Numbered from the stretch's first letter, positions 53,003-62,649 are shown. The stretch: 64,000 nt of DNA from CAMYKD01 sp041617155 (GCA_041617155.1 JBFJPL010000010.1:1-64000); one strand, 5' to 3'. The notes: generated by a model not told the origin, from the letters alone. A program made the numbers and translations.

Positions 53003-53956
53003 ATGATGAAACGACAAAAGGCTGTCCGGGAGGTGATCGCGGCCGAGTTGGGCCAGCCGGTGTCCGACAGCGTCAAGGCCGCGGCGGCCGAGATCCGCCG
53101 ACGTCACCGGGCGGCCGTCGCCGGCTGCCTGTTTTACGGTTCCTGTCTCAGGGAAGGCCGCGACCAGGGCCGGGTGATCGATTTCTACGTGCTCACCCAG
53201 GACTACCGGCAGTTCCATGGCCGGCGCTTGCCGGCGATGCTGAACGCCCTTTTGCCGCCGAACGTCTATTACCTGGAGACCGAGTCCGACGGCCAAGTGG
53301 TCAGGGCCAAGTACGCAGTGATTTCGCTCGAGGATCTGGTCCAGGACACCTCGGCTTCCGCCTTTCTCTCGACCCTCTGGGGTCGTCTGTCGCAGCCCTG
53401 CGCGTTGGTCTACGAGCGCGACCAGCAGGTCCGCCGGGCGGTCGCCGCCGCGCTGGGTGCCGCGGTCGAAACCATGACGACGGAGACGCTGCCGCTGCTG
53501 CCGCGCGAATTTAGCGCCCGCGACCTCTGGACCCGGGCGTTTGCCGAAAGCTATCGCACCGAATTGCGGTCGGAACGCACGAACCGTCCAGCCGAGCTCT
53601 ATCAAAGCTATGCCGCGCGCTACGACCGCGTGACGACGGCCATGCTGGCCGGATCACACATCGGGTCGGAGCCGGAGGCTTCGGACCCGCCGCGGTTCCG
53701 TCATGCGGCCGACGGCGGCAAACGCGGCGGCGCCGAACGACGATGGTGGCGCCGGCGCGTGGCCGGCAGGGCGGTCCATGTGCTGCGGCTCTGCAAGGCC
53801 GCCTATACCTTCACGGACGGCCTTGACTACATACTCTGGAAGATCGAACAGCACTCCGGCGTGCGCACCGAGCCGACGGCGTGGCAGCGGCGCCATCCGC
53901 TCCTCGCGGCGCCGGGTCTGGCTTGGCGGCTCTATCGCCGCCGGGCCATCCGGTGA
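53003..53956 (+). CDS. Tam41-like nucleotidyltransferase, candidate CDP-lipid synthase
   Basis: 317 residues from ATG 53003 (an ATG also at 53006). The nucleotidyltransferase-type G-S motif is FYGSCLREGRDQG (Ser47), followed by an acidic strand IDFYVLTQDYRQFH (Asp60) and NALLPPNVYY. This order recalls mitochondrial Tam41, which makes CDP-diacylglycerol from phosphatidate. A similar reaction on ceramide-1-phosphate (to CDP-ceramide) would link the lipid kinase to the CDP-alcohol transferase at 61504. Assignment rests on motif resemblance only. It converges with spt after 25 bases. Confidence 0.65.
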   Translation: MMKRQKAVREVIAAELGQPVSDSVKAAAAEIRRRHRAAVAGCLFYGSCLREGRDQGRVIDFYVLTQDYRQFHGRRLPAMLNALLPPNVYYLETESDGQVVRAKYAVISLEDLVQDTSASAFLSTLWGRLSQPCALVYERDQQVRRAVAAALGAAVETMTTETLPLLPREFSARDLWTRAFAESYRTELRSERTNRPAELYQSYAARYDRVTTAMLAGSHIGSEPEASDPPRFRHAADGGKRGGAERRWWRRRVAGRAVHVLRLCKAAYTFTDGLDYILWKIEQHSGVRTEPTAWQRRHPLLAAPGLAWRLYRRRAIR

Positions 53957-53981
53957 GAAGGTTGGAACCGAGGCTTTCGAG

Positions 53982-55220
53982 CTAGACCCGCTCTTCGGCC
54001 ACCCGGCGCAAAGGGAAGGCCTCGGCCGCCTCATAGGCGCGCATATCTTCCGCGACCATCGCAAAGGCTTCGGCGATCCGCTCGATCTGCGCCGGCGTGT
54101 GTGCCGCGGACGCACTGCAGCGCAGCAGCGAGGTGCTGTTTGGCGTACCCGGCGGGATCGCCAGGTTCACGTAGACGCCCGCCGCGATCAGCTTGTTCCA
54201 ATACATCACGGCCTGGTCTTGGCTCGGGATCTTGACCGCGATGATCGGGCTGGCCGGCGCCGCCAGGGTCAGACCGAGATCGCTCAGCCGATCGTAAAGC
54301 GCGTGCGCATTGCGCCACAGCGTTTGCCTTAGTGACGGGTCGCTCGAGATCCGCCGCAGCGCCGTGGTTACCGAGGCGACGTTGGCCGGCGAGAGCGACG
54401 CCGTGAACATGTAGGGCCGACTGGCGAAGCGCAGATAGGGGAATTTCGGATGGTCCGAGGCGCAGAAGCCGCCGATCGAGCCCAGGCTCTTGCTGAAGGT
54501 ACCGACGATGAAATCGACATCCTCCAACACGCCGGCATGCTCCGCCACGCCGCGGCCATGCTCGCCGAACACGCCGACCGAGTGCGCCTCGTCGACGTAG
54601 AGGTAGGCGCCGTACTTGCGCTTGATCTCGGCGAACTCCGCCAGCGGCGCGATATCGCCGAACATGCTGTAGAGGCCTTCGACGATGATCAGCTTGTTGC
54701 CGCCGCCGCCGTCCAGGCGCTGTAGGCGCTTTTCCAGGTCGCTCGGCGAATTGTGCCGGAAGCGGATCACCGTGGCGCCGGTCATGCGGCAGCCGTCGTA
54801 GATGCAGGCGTGGCAATCGGCGTCCAACAGGATGTAGTCGTCCGGACCGGCGATCGCCGAGATCACGCCGAGGTTCGCCTGATAGCCGGTCGGGAACACC
54901 ATGGCCGAACCGAAATCGAAGAAAGACGCGATCTCTTTCTCGAGCGTGCGGTGTTCGGTATAGGTGCCGTTGGCGATGCGCGAACCGGTCGTGCCGGTGC
55001 CCAAACGCTCCAGCGCATCTTGTGCCGCGTCGACGCACTCGCGATCGAAGGTCAGGCCGAGATAGTTGTTGGTTCCCGCCAGCACGACTTTCCGCCCGCC
55101 GATGATGGCTTCCGTCGCGTGCCGCATTTCGTCCATGCACACGCCGAAAGGATCCTGTCCTGCGGCGACGATCTGTTCGTGCAGCGCGGGCAAGCCGGCC
55201 ATTTTGTCAAAGAGATCCAT
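53982..55220 (-). CDS. spt: Serine palmitoyltransferase
   Basis: 412 residues from ATG 55220. Alpha-oxoamine synthase family, with the pyridoxal phosphate Lys244 in TFSKSLGSIGGF and Asp210-x-x-His213 (VDEAHSVG). TFSKS followed by GGFCASDHPKF is characteristic of bacterial serine palmitoyltransferases rather than KBL, ALAS or BioF. It condenses L-serine with an acyl thioester to 3-oxosphinganine, the first sphingolipid step, in the cytosol. The acyl donor is probably the ACP encoded 4 bases upstream, loaded by the ligase at 56822. The related gene order in Caulobacter supports this. Confidence 0.9.
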   Translation of the reverse strand: MDLFDKMAGLPALHEQIVAAGQDPFGVCMDEMRHATEAIIGGRKVVLAGTNNYLGLTFDRECVDAAQDALERLGTGTTGSRIANGTYTEHRTLEKEIASFFDFGSAMVFPTGYQANLGVISAIAGPDDYILLDADCHACIYDGCRMTGATVIRFRHNSPSDLEKRLQRLDGGGGNKLIIVEGLYSMFGDIAPLAEFAEIKRKYGAYLYVDEAHSVGVFGEHGRGVAEHAGVLEDVDFIVGTFSKSLGSIGGFCASDHPKFPYLRFASRPYMFTASLSPANVASVTTALRRISSDPSLRQTLWRNAHALYDRLSDLGLTLAAPASPIIAVKIPSQDQAVMYWNKLIAAGVYVNLAIPPGTPNSTSLLRCSASAAHTPAQIERIAEAFAMVAEDMRAYEAAEAFPLRRVAEERV

Positions 55221-55224
55221 GTTC

Positions 55225-55476
55225 CTACTGGGCCCCCGCTTGTTTGTGGATGGCTCGGACAAGATCCCCAACTGTCCGAATTTCCGATAACAGGTTCATC
55301 GGAAAGGAGATGCCATACTCGTCCTCTACTTCCATGATCAGATCGAGCACAGCCACTGAATCAATCTCCAAGTCTCCCGTGATATCGGTTTCGCCTGTCA
55401 GCTCTAGGTTTCTGACATTGAATTGCTGCAGCTTCTGGCAGACTTTGCGTAAAACCAGATCGTCCGCGACGTCCAT
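55225..55476 (-). CDS. Acyl carrier protein dedicated to sphingolipid synthesis
   Basis: 83 residues from ATG 55476. Phosphopantetheine attachment Ser40 in GDLEIDSVAVLDL; MEVEDEYGISFP and the closing VGDLVRAIHKQ are usual ACP helices. Located directly before spt. Presents the long-chain acyl group to Spt (AcpR-like in Caulobacter). Possibly driven by the GTAACA repeats 119-161 bases upstream. Confidence 0.85.
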   Translation of the reverse strand: MDVADDLVLRKVCQKLQQFNVRNLELTGETDITGDLEIDSVAVLDLIMEVEDEYGISFPMNLLSEIRTVGDLVRAIHKQAGAQ

Positions 55477-55778
55477 GGCGCTAGTTAGTACCCTAATGGT
55501 TACGCTTTGGTTTAGCTGTGTGCGAATTATCCGGCCGCCGCTGAAACGACCCAAGACGTAAAGCACGCCGCCTTAGAACACTCAAATCACTGTTTGTTAC
55601 ACAGTGTTACTGATCACTCTTTGTTACAGCCTGTTACGGCTCTTCGGACGGCCTGTTCTCTTGGCTCGGCCCTCGAATCCTTGGTCGCTTCGCGGTCCGT
55701 GAAACGACCACTTGTCGCAACGTCGCGGCGCTGGCCGCCACGCGTCCGGATCGTCGGCCGGCCACATCCGGATGGTGC
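55477..55778. other. Leader of acp-spt with direct repeats
   Basis: 302 bases between cerR and acp. The four GTAACA repeats at 55595-55637 are described separately. The remaining sequence shows no gene. Confidence 0.55.
55595..55637. promoter_or_regulatory. Four GTAACA direct repeats upstream of acp-spt
   Basis: On the minus strand GTAACA occurs at 55637-55632, 55627-55622, 55610-55605 and 55600-55595. Two pairs each have 10-base spacing (GTAACA-N4-GTAACA) and lie 27 bases apart. Tandem direct repeats with one-turn spacing are typical of OmpR-family response regulators. They lie 119-161 bases upstream of acp. Confidence 0.55.
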
Positions 55779-56720
55779 TCAAAGCCAACCGTTTCTCAGA
55801 TACCAACCGAGCGTCAGACGCATGCCTTCATCCAGCTCCACCCTCGGCTGCCAGCCGGTCAAATCGGCGACGACGTTGTCCCGGCAAACCCAATCATCGT
55901 GGTACAACTCGTTGACCTTCTCGGGCGCCATCGTCGGCGCACGTCCGGCAATTCGCGCCAGCCCGGAGTCGATGCCGGCAACCAGGCGCATCATGATTCT
56001 CGGCACGGAAACGCAGGTCACTCTTCTGCCCAGGAAGCGCTCACCGGCCTCGGCAATTTCAGCCCAGCTGTAGCCGGCGCCCCGGGCATCCCTGATCTCC
56101 AACCTCGATCCGCTCTCGACCTCGGCGGATAGCAGCGCAACGATCGCCTCGCAAAGGTCGGTCACATAGATGAGCGAGACCCGCGCCTTTGCAACCCTGG
56201 GCACCGGCAGAAAACCACGTTTCATGAAGCGGAACAGCCGCAGGGTTTCTCGGTCGCCAGGGCCATAGACAGCCGGCGGCCTCAGGGCGACCCAATTCAA
56301 TGCCGCGCCGTGCGCGGCCAATGCCTGCTCCGCCCGGTTCTTGCTCGCCGCGTAGCCGGACAGCGCCGGTTCGCGCGCGGCCAGTGAGGAGAGAAAGACG
56401 ATGCGCGGCGGCGCCTCCTGGCGGCCGCAGACTTCGGCCAGCAGGGAGGTGCCGGCGGCATTCACCCGATCCAGGTCATCGCTCCGCGCCGCCTTGATCA
56501 GGCCGGCGCAGTGCACCACCGCGTGACAGCCTTCGACCAATTCTTGCAAACTCGCCTGGTCCTCGAGCGTGCCGCCGACGACGGCGGCAGGCGCCGGCAA
56601 GCCGGCGCCATCCGGCCGGCGCGACAGAGCGCGCACGTCGAATCCCGCAGCCAGCAGGGACTCGACCAGGTGGCGACCGATAAAGCCGGTTGCCCCGGTA
56701 ACCGCCACACGGCTGTTCAT
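55779..56720 (-). CDS. CerR-like NAD(P)-dependent SDR (3-oxoceramide/ceramide reductase)
   Basis: 313 residues. Extended SDR: GATGFIG at residues 9-15, active-site Ser111, Tyr123-x-x-x-Lys127 (YAASK). In the spt-acp-cerR-ligase arrangement of bacterial sphingolipid loci, this member reduces 3-oxo-(dihydro)ceramide to ceramide with NADPH. 102 bases after the ligase start, same strand. A dihydroflavonol-reductase-like alternative would fit sequence, but context decides. Confidence 0.8.
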   Translation of the reverse strand: MNSRVAVTGATGFIGRHLVESLLAAGFDVRALSRRPDGAGLPAPAAVVGGTLEDQASLQELVEGCHAVVHCAGLIKAARSDDLDRVNAAGTSLLAEVCGRQEAPPRIVFLSSLAAREPALSGYAASKNRAEQALAAHGAALNWVALRPPAVYGPGDRETLRLFRFMKRGFLPVPRVAKARVSLIYVTDLCEAIVALLSAEVESGSRLEIRDARGAGYSWAEIAEAGERFLGRRVTCVSVPRIMMRLVAGIDSGLARIAGRAPTMAPEKVNELYHDDWVCRDNVVADLTGWQPRVELDEGMRLTLGWYLRNGWL

Positions 56721-56821
56721 GTCATATCAGGTCTTGGTCGCTTCGGTGCGCCAGGTGCCGTCGGAATGCCTCGGAATTCATCGCGCGACTATCCATAACC
56801 CGGCGTCGTCCGGCTGTCCGA

Positions 56822-58552
56822 TCAATTCTGAGGGGCGGCAAAAAATCCGGAAAGGTAGCGAACCTTGGTGAAGCTGCGGCTGATCTTGCCTGACGAGGTG
56901 AGCGGCAGGCTGCGAACCGGCGCCAGCACGACCTTGGTGTCGACGCCGACGGACTTGCGCACGATCGTCGCGATCTCGTTTGCCAGGGTCGCGCGCTCCT
57001 CCTCCTCCCGGCTTCTGCATTGGACGACGGTGACGACTTCCTCGCCGTTCTCCGGCGATTCCACCGAGAAAGCCGCGACGTCGCCGTTCTTTATGCCGGC
57101 CAGGCGTTCAACCGCCCACTCGATGTCCTGAGGCCAGATGTTTCGGCCGTTGCAGATGATCAGATCCTTGGCGCGCCCGGTGATGACCAGTGAACCGTCG
57201 ATCATATAGCCCAGGTCGCCGGTGTCGAGCCAGCCGTCTTCCGAAAGCACGGCGGCGGTCTTCTCCGGGTCCTGGAAGAAGCCGCTCATCAGGCTCGGCC
57301 CTTTGACCATAACCCGCCCGACCTGACGATCGGGTAGCAGCGTGCCGTCCTCGTCCCTGATCTCGATTTCGTGCCCGCCCATCGCCGTGCCGCAGAGCAC
57401 CAGGGAGCGCGCGTCCTCGACCGGCGTGTCGGCCGTCGCCGGCACCGCTTTGCCGCTCCGGGCCAGCTCGCGCTTGTCGATCCGGTCGGTCTCGAACTCC
57501 TCGGCCAGGGGCGCGAAGCTGACCGCCAGGGTGGATTCGGCCAGGCCGTAGCTCGGCACGAAGGCCGAGCGCTTGAATCCGAACTCCTTGAAGGTCTCCG
57601 CGAATCGGTTGAGCACGCCCGCGCGGACCATGTCGCCGCCGATGCCGGCGACCCGCCATGCCGAGAGGTCGAGCGAAACTTCCGAACCGTTGCTGCCCCG
57701 GCGCTGGCACAGGTCGTAGCCGAAGGAGGGGCTGAAAGCCAAGGTGCCGCCGTTCTCGGAGAGCAGCCGCAGCCACAGCAGGGGACGCCGGGCGAAGTCC
57801 GAGGTGGCGAGGTAGTCGATCGAAAGCTGTGACAGCATGGGACAGATGCTGAATCCGACCAAACCCATGTCGTGGTACAGCGGTAACCAGCTGGTGCAGC
57901 GGTCGCCCTCGCGGGCGTCCAGGCCGTGAATCATGATCGCCCGGCAGTTGCTGGTGATCGAGCGCTGCGAGATGACGATGCCCTTGGGGTCGCTCGTGCT
58001 GCCGGAGGAGTATTGAATGTAGGACGGATCGTCCGGGCCCGCCGGCCGCGGGTCGGGGCCTTCGGGCAGGGCGCAGAACTCCTCCGGGGTGCCGGCCATC
58101 GCGACTTCGAACCCCTCGAGCGCCTCGCGCAACATGCCGATCATGTGGGTCGATGCCACGGCCGCCGCCGGCAGGGCCGAGCCGATCATGCGCCGGATCT
58201 GCTGAAGGTAGGCCTCCTTGGCGCCGAGGTTCATCGGCACGGGCAGCTGCATCGGAAGCAAGCTGGCGTACTGGCAGGCATAGAAGAAGCGGTGGAAATC
58301 GGGCGTCGTCTCGGCCACCAGAGCGACGCGGCTGCCCGGCTCCAGCCCGAGCTTGATGAGCTTTCGAGCCAGAGAAATCGCGTCTTCGCGCATTTCGGCG
58401 TAGCTCAGACTGGCCTGAAGCTCACCCCTGATCGAGTAGAAGTTGCAGCCGGCCTCGCCCTTGGCGGCATAGTCGAGCCCCTCGGCGAGTGTTTCGAATT
58501 TTCCGCGCATGAACGGCAGGGAGCTGGAGGATGTCGGCGTGGGGCGTTGCAT
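56822..58552 (-). CDS. Fatty acyl-AMP ligase / acyl-ACP synthetase
   Basis: 576 residues. AMP-binding loop YSSGSTSDPKG at residues 181-191, adenylate-forming motif SEDGWLDTGDLGYM, and IICNGRNIWPQDIEW near the hinge. The sequence resembles long-chain fatty acyl-AMP ligases (no C-terminal CoA-binding lysine path is obvious), so the acyl group probably goes to the ACP at 55225. It supplies the acyl thioester for Spt. Start ATG 58552; preceded by a 303-base gap to the ABC gene. Confidence 0.85.
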   Translation of the reverse strand: MQRPTPTSSSSLPFMRGKFETLAEGLDYAAKGEAGCNFYSIRGELQASLSYAEMREDAISLARKLIKLGLEPGSRVALVAETTPDFHRFFYACQYASLLPMQLPVPMNLGAKEAYLQQIRRMIGSALPAAAVASTHMIGMLREALEGFEVAMAGTPEEFCALPEGPDPRPAGPDDPSYIQYSSGSTSDPKGIVISQRSITSNCRAIMIHGLDAREGDRCTSWLPLYHDMGLVGFSICPMLSQLSIDYLATSDFARRPLLWLRLLSENGGTLAFSPSFGYDLCQRRGSNGSEVSLDLSAWRVAGIGGDMVRAGVLNRFAETFKEFGFKRSAFVPSYGLAESTLAVSFAPLAEEFETDRIDKRELARSGKAVPATADTPVEDARSLVLCGTAMGGHEIEIRDEDGTLLPDRQVGRVMVKGPSLMSGFFQDPEKTAAVLSEDGWLDTGDLGYMIDGSLVITGRAKDLIICNGRNIWPQDIEWAVERLAGIKNGDVAAFSVESPENGEEVVTVVQCRSREEEERATLANEIATIVRKSVGVDTKVVLAPVRSLPLTSSGKISRSFTKVRYLSGFFAAPQN

Positions 58553-58855
58553 CGGCTAGGGCTGAAACTCGCACAGAGGACAAAACGGCCCGGTCGGCGC
58601 CAATACCGGTCCGAAGGAATTACGCCTAGTTAGTCTTAAGATTGTCTTGCACATGGTCTTTCGATACCCGCGGACAGAATCGGCGGGACACGAACCGCTC
58701 GCGGGCCCGCTGGCCACATCCAATAGCCGGGGAGGGATGTTTTCTCCCGTATTTTCCGGAAAATGCAAGAACAAAGTTTGCGGCAAGCAGCGCCGGCGGA
58801 GCGGTCGGACCGGCGGCGGCATGACGCGCGGCAAGCCCCGCGGCGGGACTTGCCG
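58553..58855. other. Intergenic region with palindromes
   Basis: No gene seen. ATTTTCCGGAAAAT (58751-58764) is a perfect 14-base palindrome. CGGCAAG (58829-58835) and CTTGCCG (58849-58855) form a GC-rich hairpin directly after the ABC transporter stop, possibly its terminator, without a T-run. Confidence 0.4.
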
Positions 58856-60574
58856 TCAAAGCGAAGTGGCTTGAGGTTCGGCTTCCGGCGTGACGGCGAA
58901 ACGATCGGCGCCCAGTTCGTAGACCCGGTCGGCCGCGTCGAGCCACGCCGGCCGGTGGGTGATCGCCAGGATCGTGACAGAGTCCGCCAGACTGCGGATA
59001 TTGCGGCAGATCGCCGCTTCGGTTTCCGGGTCGAGCGCGGAGGTCACCTCGTCCAGGATGAGCAGCGCGGGATTATGGACCAGGGCGCGGGCCAGGGCGA
59101 TCCGCTGGCGCTGGCCGCCCGAGAGCCTGGCGCCGCGTTCGCCGACCAGCGTCATCATGCCCTCCGGCAGGGCGGAGACGAACTCCCAGGCATCCGCGGC
59201 TTCGAGCGCGGCCTGCGCCTGCTCGGCGCTGAACGAGTTGTCGCCGAGCGTCACGTTGGCCAAGACCGTATCGTGGAAGAGTATGAGCTCCTGGGGCACA
59301 TAGCCGATCATTGCGCGCCAGGCATGGAGATCGACCTGTTCCAGCGGCACGCCGTCAATCAGAATTTCGCCCTCGTCCGGCCGGTAAAGCCCCAGCAGGA
59401 GATCGGTCAAGGTGGTCTTGCCGACACCGGACGCGCCCATGATCACGGTCACCTTGTTGGCCGGCACCTCCATCGAGATGTTCTCCAGGACCTGGTTGTC
59501 GCCGAACGCGAAGGAGATGTCGTGCATAGTGCAGCCTTCGTTCAAGGTCGGATGCTGTGTGCCGTGCACCACCTCGCGTTCCAGCTTGGATTGGTCGACC
59601 AGCTTGTGGATCGCCCAGTAGGCGCTTTCGACGATCGACGCTTCCTGCAGCAGTTTCTGAATGCGGTTGACCCGCGACACCGTGCGTTGCAGCACGAGCC
59701 CCATGACAAACAACTCGGTGAGCGGCTGCTGCAGAAACCGGACCGCCAGATAAAAGCCGACCACCAGGCACAACGTCAAGATCGGTTCCTGCAGGTTGCG
59801 CATCAGCTGGGTGCTGAGGGTTTGCCGCCGCAAAGCCTGTCTCAGGTCGTCGATCTTGTTTTCGAACAGCTGGGCGAAATGGCCTTGCCGGCCCATGGCC
59901 TTGAGCGGCTTGATGCCAACGAGCGCGTCGCTCAAGTGCACCACAAGCTCCTGCGTGCGCTTGGTCTGCCGCCGGCCCGCCTTCCTGGCGGTTCGCACCA
60001 TGGAGCTGAGCAGGAGGGCGATCAGTCCGCCGATCAGCAGCGCGACCAGCGCCAGTTGCCACGACAGCAACAAGGCCACGGCGATATAGACCGCGCATTG
60101 CACGATGCTCGCGATGAACTGAACGGCCAGGACAAAGGCTTGGGCTGAACGCGATGCTTCGAAACTGACCGCATTGGCCAGTCGGCCGACCGGTTGGCCG
60201 ATGAAAAAACTCCACTTCGCGCGCATCAGGTTGTCGATCAGCTTGGTGCGCAACTCGGTCGCGACCTCCGCCGCGGCGTAGCCGACATGGCGCATGGCCA
60301 GGAGGCTGAGGCCGGATTTCAGGACTATACCGCCCAGCACCACGAGAATCAGGATTTCGAGGTTGGCCGGCAGGCCGAGGCGATCCAGAGATTCGAAAAT
60401 GACCTTGCTGGCCGTCGATGTTCCGCCGTCGGACCCTGCGCCGGCGACGGACAGCAGCGGCAGCAGGCTGGTCAGGCCGATCCCCTCGGCCAGGCCGGCC
60501 AGCAGCAGCAGGCCGAGAACGGTCCAACGGATCCGCGCCTTGGTGGCGAAAAAGATGCCTAGTACACCGCGCAT
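58856..60574 (-). CDS. ABC exporter (fused membrane and ATPase domains)
   Basis: 572 residues from ATG 60574. Six membrane helices in residues 1-310, then the nucleotide-binding domain with Walker A GASGVGKTT at 380-388, ALSGGQRQRIALARAL-like signature (RLSGGQRQRIALARAL) and Walker B LLILDEVTSALD. An MsbA-like lipid exporter architecture. Its position beside the sphingolipid ligase suggests flipping of a ceramide-type lipid to the outer face (inference). Confidence 0.85.
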   Translation of the reverse strand: MRGVLGIFFATKARIRWTVLGLLLLAGLAEGIGLTSLLPLLSVAGAGSDGGTSTASKVIFESLDRLGLPANLEILILVVLGGIVLKSGLSLLAMRHVGYAAAEVATELRTKLIDNLMRAKWSFFIGQPVGRLANAVSFEASRSAQAFVLAVQFIASIVQCAVYIAVALLLSWQLALVALLIGGLIALLLSSMVRTARKAGRRQTKRTQELVVHLSDALVGIKPLKAMGRQGHFAQLFENKIDDLRQALRRQTLSTQLMRNLQEPILTLCLVVGFYLAVRFLQQPLTELFVMGLVLQRTVSRVNRIQKLLQEASIVESAYWAIHKLVDQSKLEREVVHGTQHPTLNEGCTMHDISFAFGDNQVLENISMEVPANKVTVIMGASGVGKTTLTDLLLGLYRPDEGEILIDGVPLEQVDLHAWRAMIGYVPQELILFHDTVLANVTLGDNSFSAEQAQAALEAADAWEFVSALPEGMMTLVGERGARLSGGQRQRIALARALVHNPALLILDEVTSALDPETEAAICRNIRSLADSVTILAITHRPAWLDAADRVYELGADRFAVTPEAEPQATSL

Positions 60575-60766
60575 CGCGTTTGCAGTTCCGTGATTTGCCC
60601 GTTCAGCTGCCCGGACGGGGCGCCCCGCTTCTTGCTCGCCGCAGGCTAACAAATCGCTGGTTTAGGGCTTCCTAACAGACTTCCCAATGTGACTCCAGTC
60701 GACTTTGGCCGGCATCGGCGCGGCGTGCGAGGCCGTAGGCGCCGTCCGATCGCCGGACCGCGGCTC

Positions 60767-61231
60767 TCAGCGGACCGGCCAGAGACCGCGCAAGTGCGCG
60801 ATCAATGCCTTTCTTTGGCCCTGGTCCAGCTCGGTGTGGGCCCCCAGGTTGGGCAACGCCGGCCAGCCGGGATCATCGAAGGAAACGCCGCCGAACGCGC
60901 GGGGCTCGGCATATCTGGGCAGCACATGGAAATGGACGTGAGGGTCGACCATCATGAGCATGAGGTAGTTGATCTTGTCGTAGGCGAAGGCCTTGCCCAG
61001 GGTGGTTTCGATATCGGCGGTCACGGTACCGAGGTTGTCGAACGCCGGCTGGCCGATGGCCGCAAAGGCCGTTGCCGGTTGCTTGCAGGCCAGGACCAGG
61101 GCGCCCAGCGTGGCTTGCTGCGGGCGCAAGAGGATTACCCAGTGGTCGTAGTCCGCCAGCAGCGTCTCGGGATAGCCGAACTTGGCGATGGTCTGGTTCG
61201 CGGCCGGTGACGTGGCGGTTGGCTCGGACAA
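60767..61231 (-). CDS. HIT family protein
   Basis: 154 residues from TTG 61231, which follows GGAGAG. Histidine triad His98-V-His100-F-His102 (DPHVHFHVLPRY) is the nucleotide-hydrolase/transferase motif. Substrates of the family include adenylylated or nucleotidyl compounds. A CDP- or AMP-lipid hydrolase role in this locus would be attractive but is not shown. It diverges from the CDP-alcohol transferase gene. Confidence 0.82.
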   Translation of the reverse strand: MSEPTATSPAANQTIAKFGYPETLLADYDHWVILLRPQQATLGALVLACKQPATAFAAIGQPAFDNLGTVTADIETTLGKAFAYDKINYLMLMMVDPHVHFHVLPRYAEPRAFGGVSFDDPGWPALPNLGAHTELDQGQRKALIAHLRGLWPVR

Positions 61232-61503
61232 CGGATCTCTCCAAACGAATGTCGGAACGTCGGCCGCCGGTCTATGCGCCGCTGTGCGGACGACGGCCAA
61301 ATCTAGCCGTCACGGCCGCCAATCGCAAAGCCCATGCCGTGGCGGCATTTGCATTCGCCGCCAAATCGATTATGTACCCACGGCAGTAAATCGAAGTGAC
61401 CGGCGGCCTGGAGCGCCAGCGCGGCGCCCGCCTGCCGCGACAGCTTTGGAGTTCGGCGTTGGTGCAGACAAGCGATTCGGCGCGGGGTAGAGCGCCCGGC
61501 CTT

Positions 61504-62649
61504 ATGGTGATCGGCCAGTGTGATACCAAGATCTGGGGATTGGCGCCGGGCGAACGCCATATCCGCGCCTTCGCACGGGCCGGCGTATCCTCGCTCGTCA
61601 AGACCAGCGAGCCGGCTCCGGCCGAGGGTTCCGTGGTCATGATCCGGGCCGAATACGTGATCGCTGAGGAACTGGTCCGCGCCCTGGTGGAAACGCCCGG
61701 CGTGATCCTGGCGGTCGAGGGGCGGCGCGCCGGCGAGAAGCTCGCCGTCGCGGCCCACGCGGAGGCGGCCGATGCCGAGGCGGTCGCCGCGTTCCTGACG
61801 CGCGGCGCCTTCGGCCCGGACGATTCGGCACCCAGGGGCTTGCGCGTTCTGGGACCTGGCGAAATCGGCTCCCAGTACAATCAGATGCTGCGCAAGCGGA
61901 TGGTTCCCTTCGTGCTGTCGCTGGCCGACCAGCCGCTCGCCGAGATCGAGAAAACGACCTTCAGCGCGGTCTACAAGGGCTCGACCGACTTCGTCACCAA
62001 GTGGTGCTGGCCGTTGCCCGCGCGCTGGGCCACGCGCTGGGCGGCCGCCTGGCACATCACCCCCAACACGATCACGACGGTCAGCCTGGTGTTCGTCGTC
62101 CTGGCGACCTATCTCTTCGCCCAAGGTGATTTTCTGGCCGGCGTCGCGGCGGCCTGGTTCATGACCTTCCTGGACACGGTCGACGGCAAGCTGGCCCGGG
62201 TGACACTGACCTCCTCCAAGTGGGGCAATCTCTACGACCACGGCATCGATCTGATCCACCCGCCGTTCTGGTGGGGCGCGTGGTGGTTCGGCCTCAAGGG
62301 CGTGAGCGATCCGGCCCTGCAGTCCTCGCTCGACCTGGCGCTCTGGATCATCCTGGTCGGCTATGTCGCCGGCCGCCTGTTGGAGGGCGTTTTCCTCTGG
62401 AGCTTCAAGATCCAGACCCATATCTGGCGCCCGGTCGACCACTACTTCCGTACGATCACCGCCCGGCGCAATCCCAATCTGGCGATCATGATGGTCGGTG
62501 CGCTGTTCGGCCGCCCCGATCTCGGCTTCCTGGCGGTCGCCGGCTGGACCGTGTTCTGCCTGCTGTTCCATGCCGTGCGCGTCCTGCAGGCGCTGGCCGT
62601 CCACACGCGCGGCGGGCGGATCAGCTCCTGGCTGAAGGAGCCGGGCTAG
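61504..62649 (+). CDS. CDP-alcohol phosphatidyltransferase with N-terminal nucleotidyltransferase-like domain
   Basis: 381 residues from ATG 61504 (GTG 61396 would add 36 non-family residues). Residues 1-120 look like a degenerate NTP-transferase domain lacking the G-x-G signature (VIGQCDTKIWGLAPGER). Membrane domain residues 190-375 carry the family motif Asp224-x2-Asp227-Gly-x2-Ala-Arg-x8-Gly241-x3-Asp245-x3-Asp249. It transfers a phospho-alcohol from a CDP-donor. Next to the lipid kinase and Tam41-like genes it may make ceramide-phosphoglycerol (phosphate) or a related headgroup. Its stop TAG is in the end of a repeat element. Confidence 0.8.
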   Translation: MVIGQCDTKIWGLAPGERHIRAFARAGVSSLVKTSEPAPAEGSVVMIRAEYVIAEELVRALVETPGVILAVEGRRAGEKLAVAAHAEAADAEAVAAFLTRGAFGPDDSAPRGLRVLGPGEIGSQYNQMLRKRMVPFVLSLADQPLAEIEKTTFSAVYKGSTDFVTKWCWPLPARWATRWAAAWHITPNTITTVSLVFVVLATYLFAQGDFLAGVAAAWFMTFLDTVDGKLARVTLTSSKWGNLYDHGIDLIHPPFWWGAWWFGLKGVSDPALQSSLDLALWIILVGYVAGRLLEGVFLWSFKIQTHIWRPVDHYFRTITARRNPNLAIMMVGALFGRPDLGFLAVAGWTVFCLLFHAVRVLQALAVHTRGGRISSWLKEPG

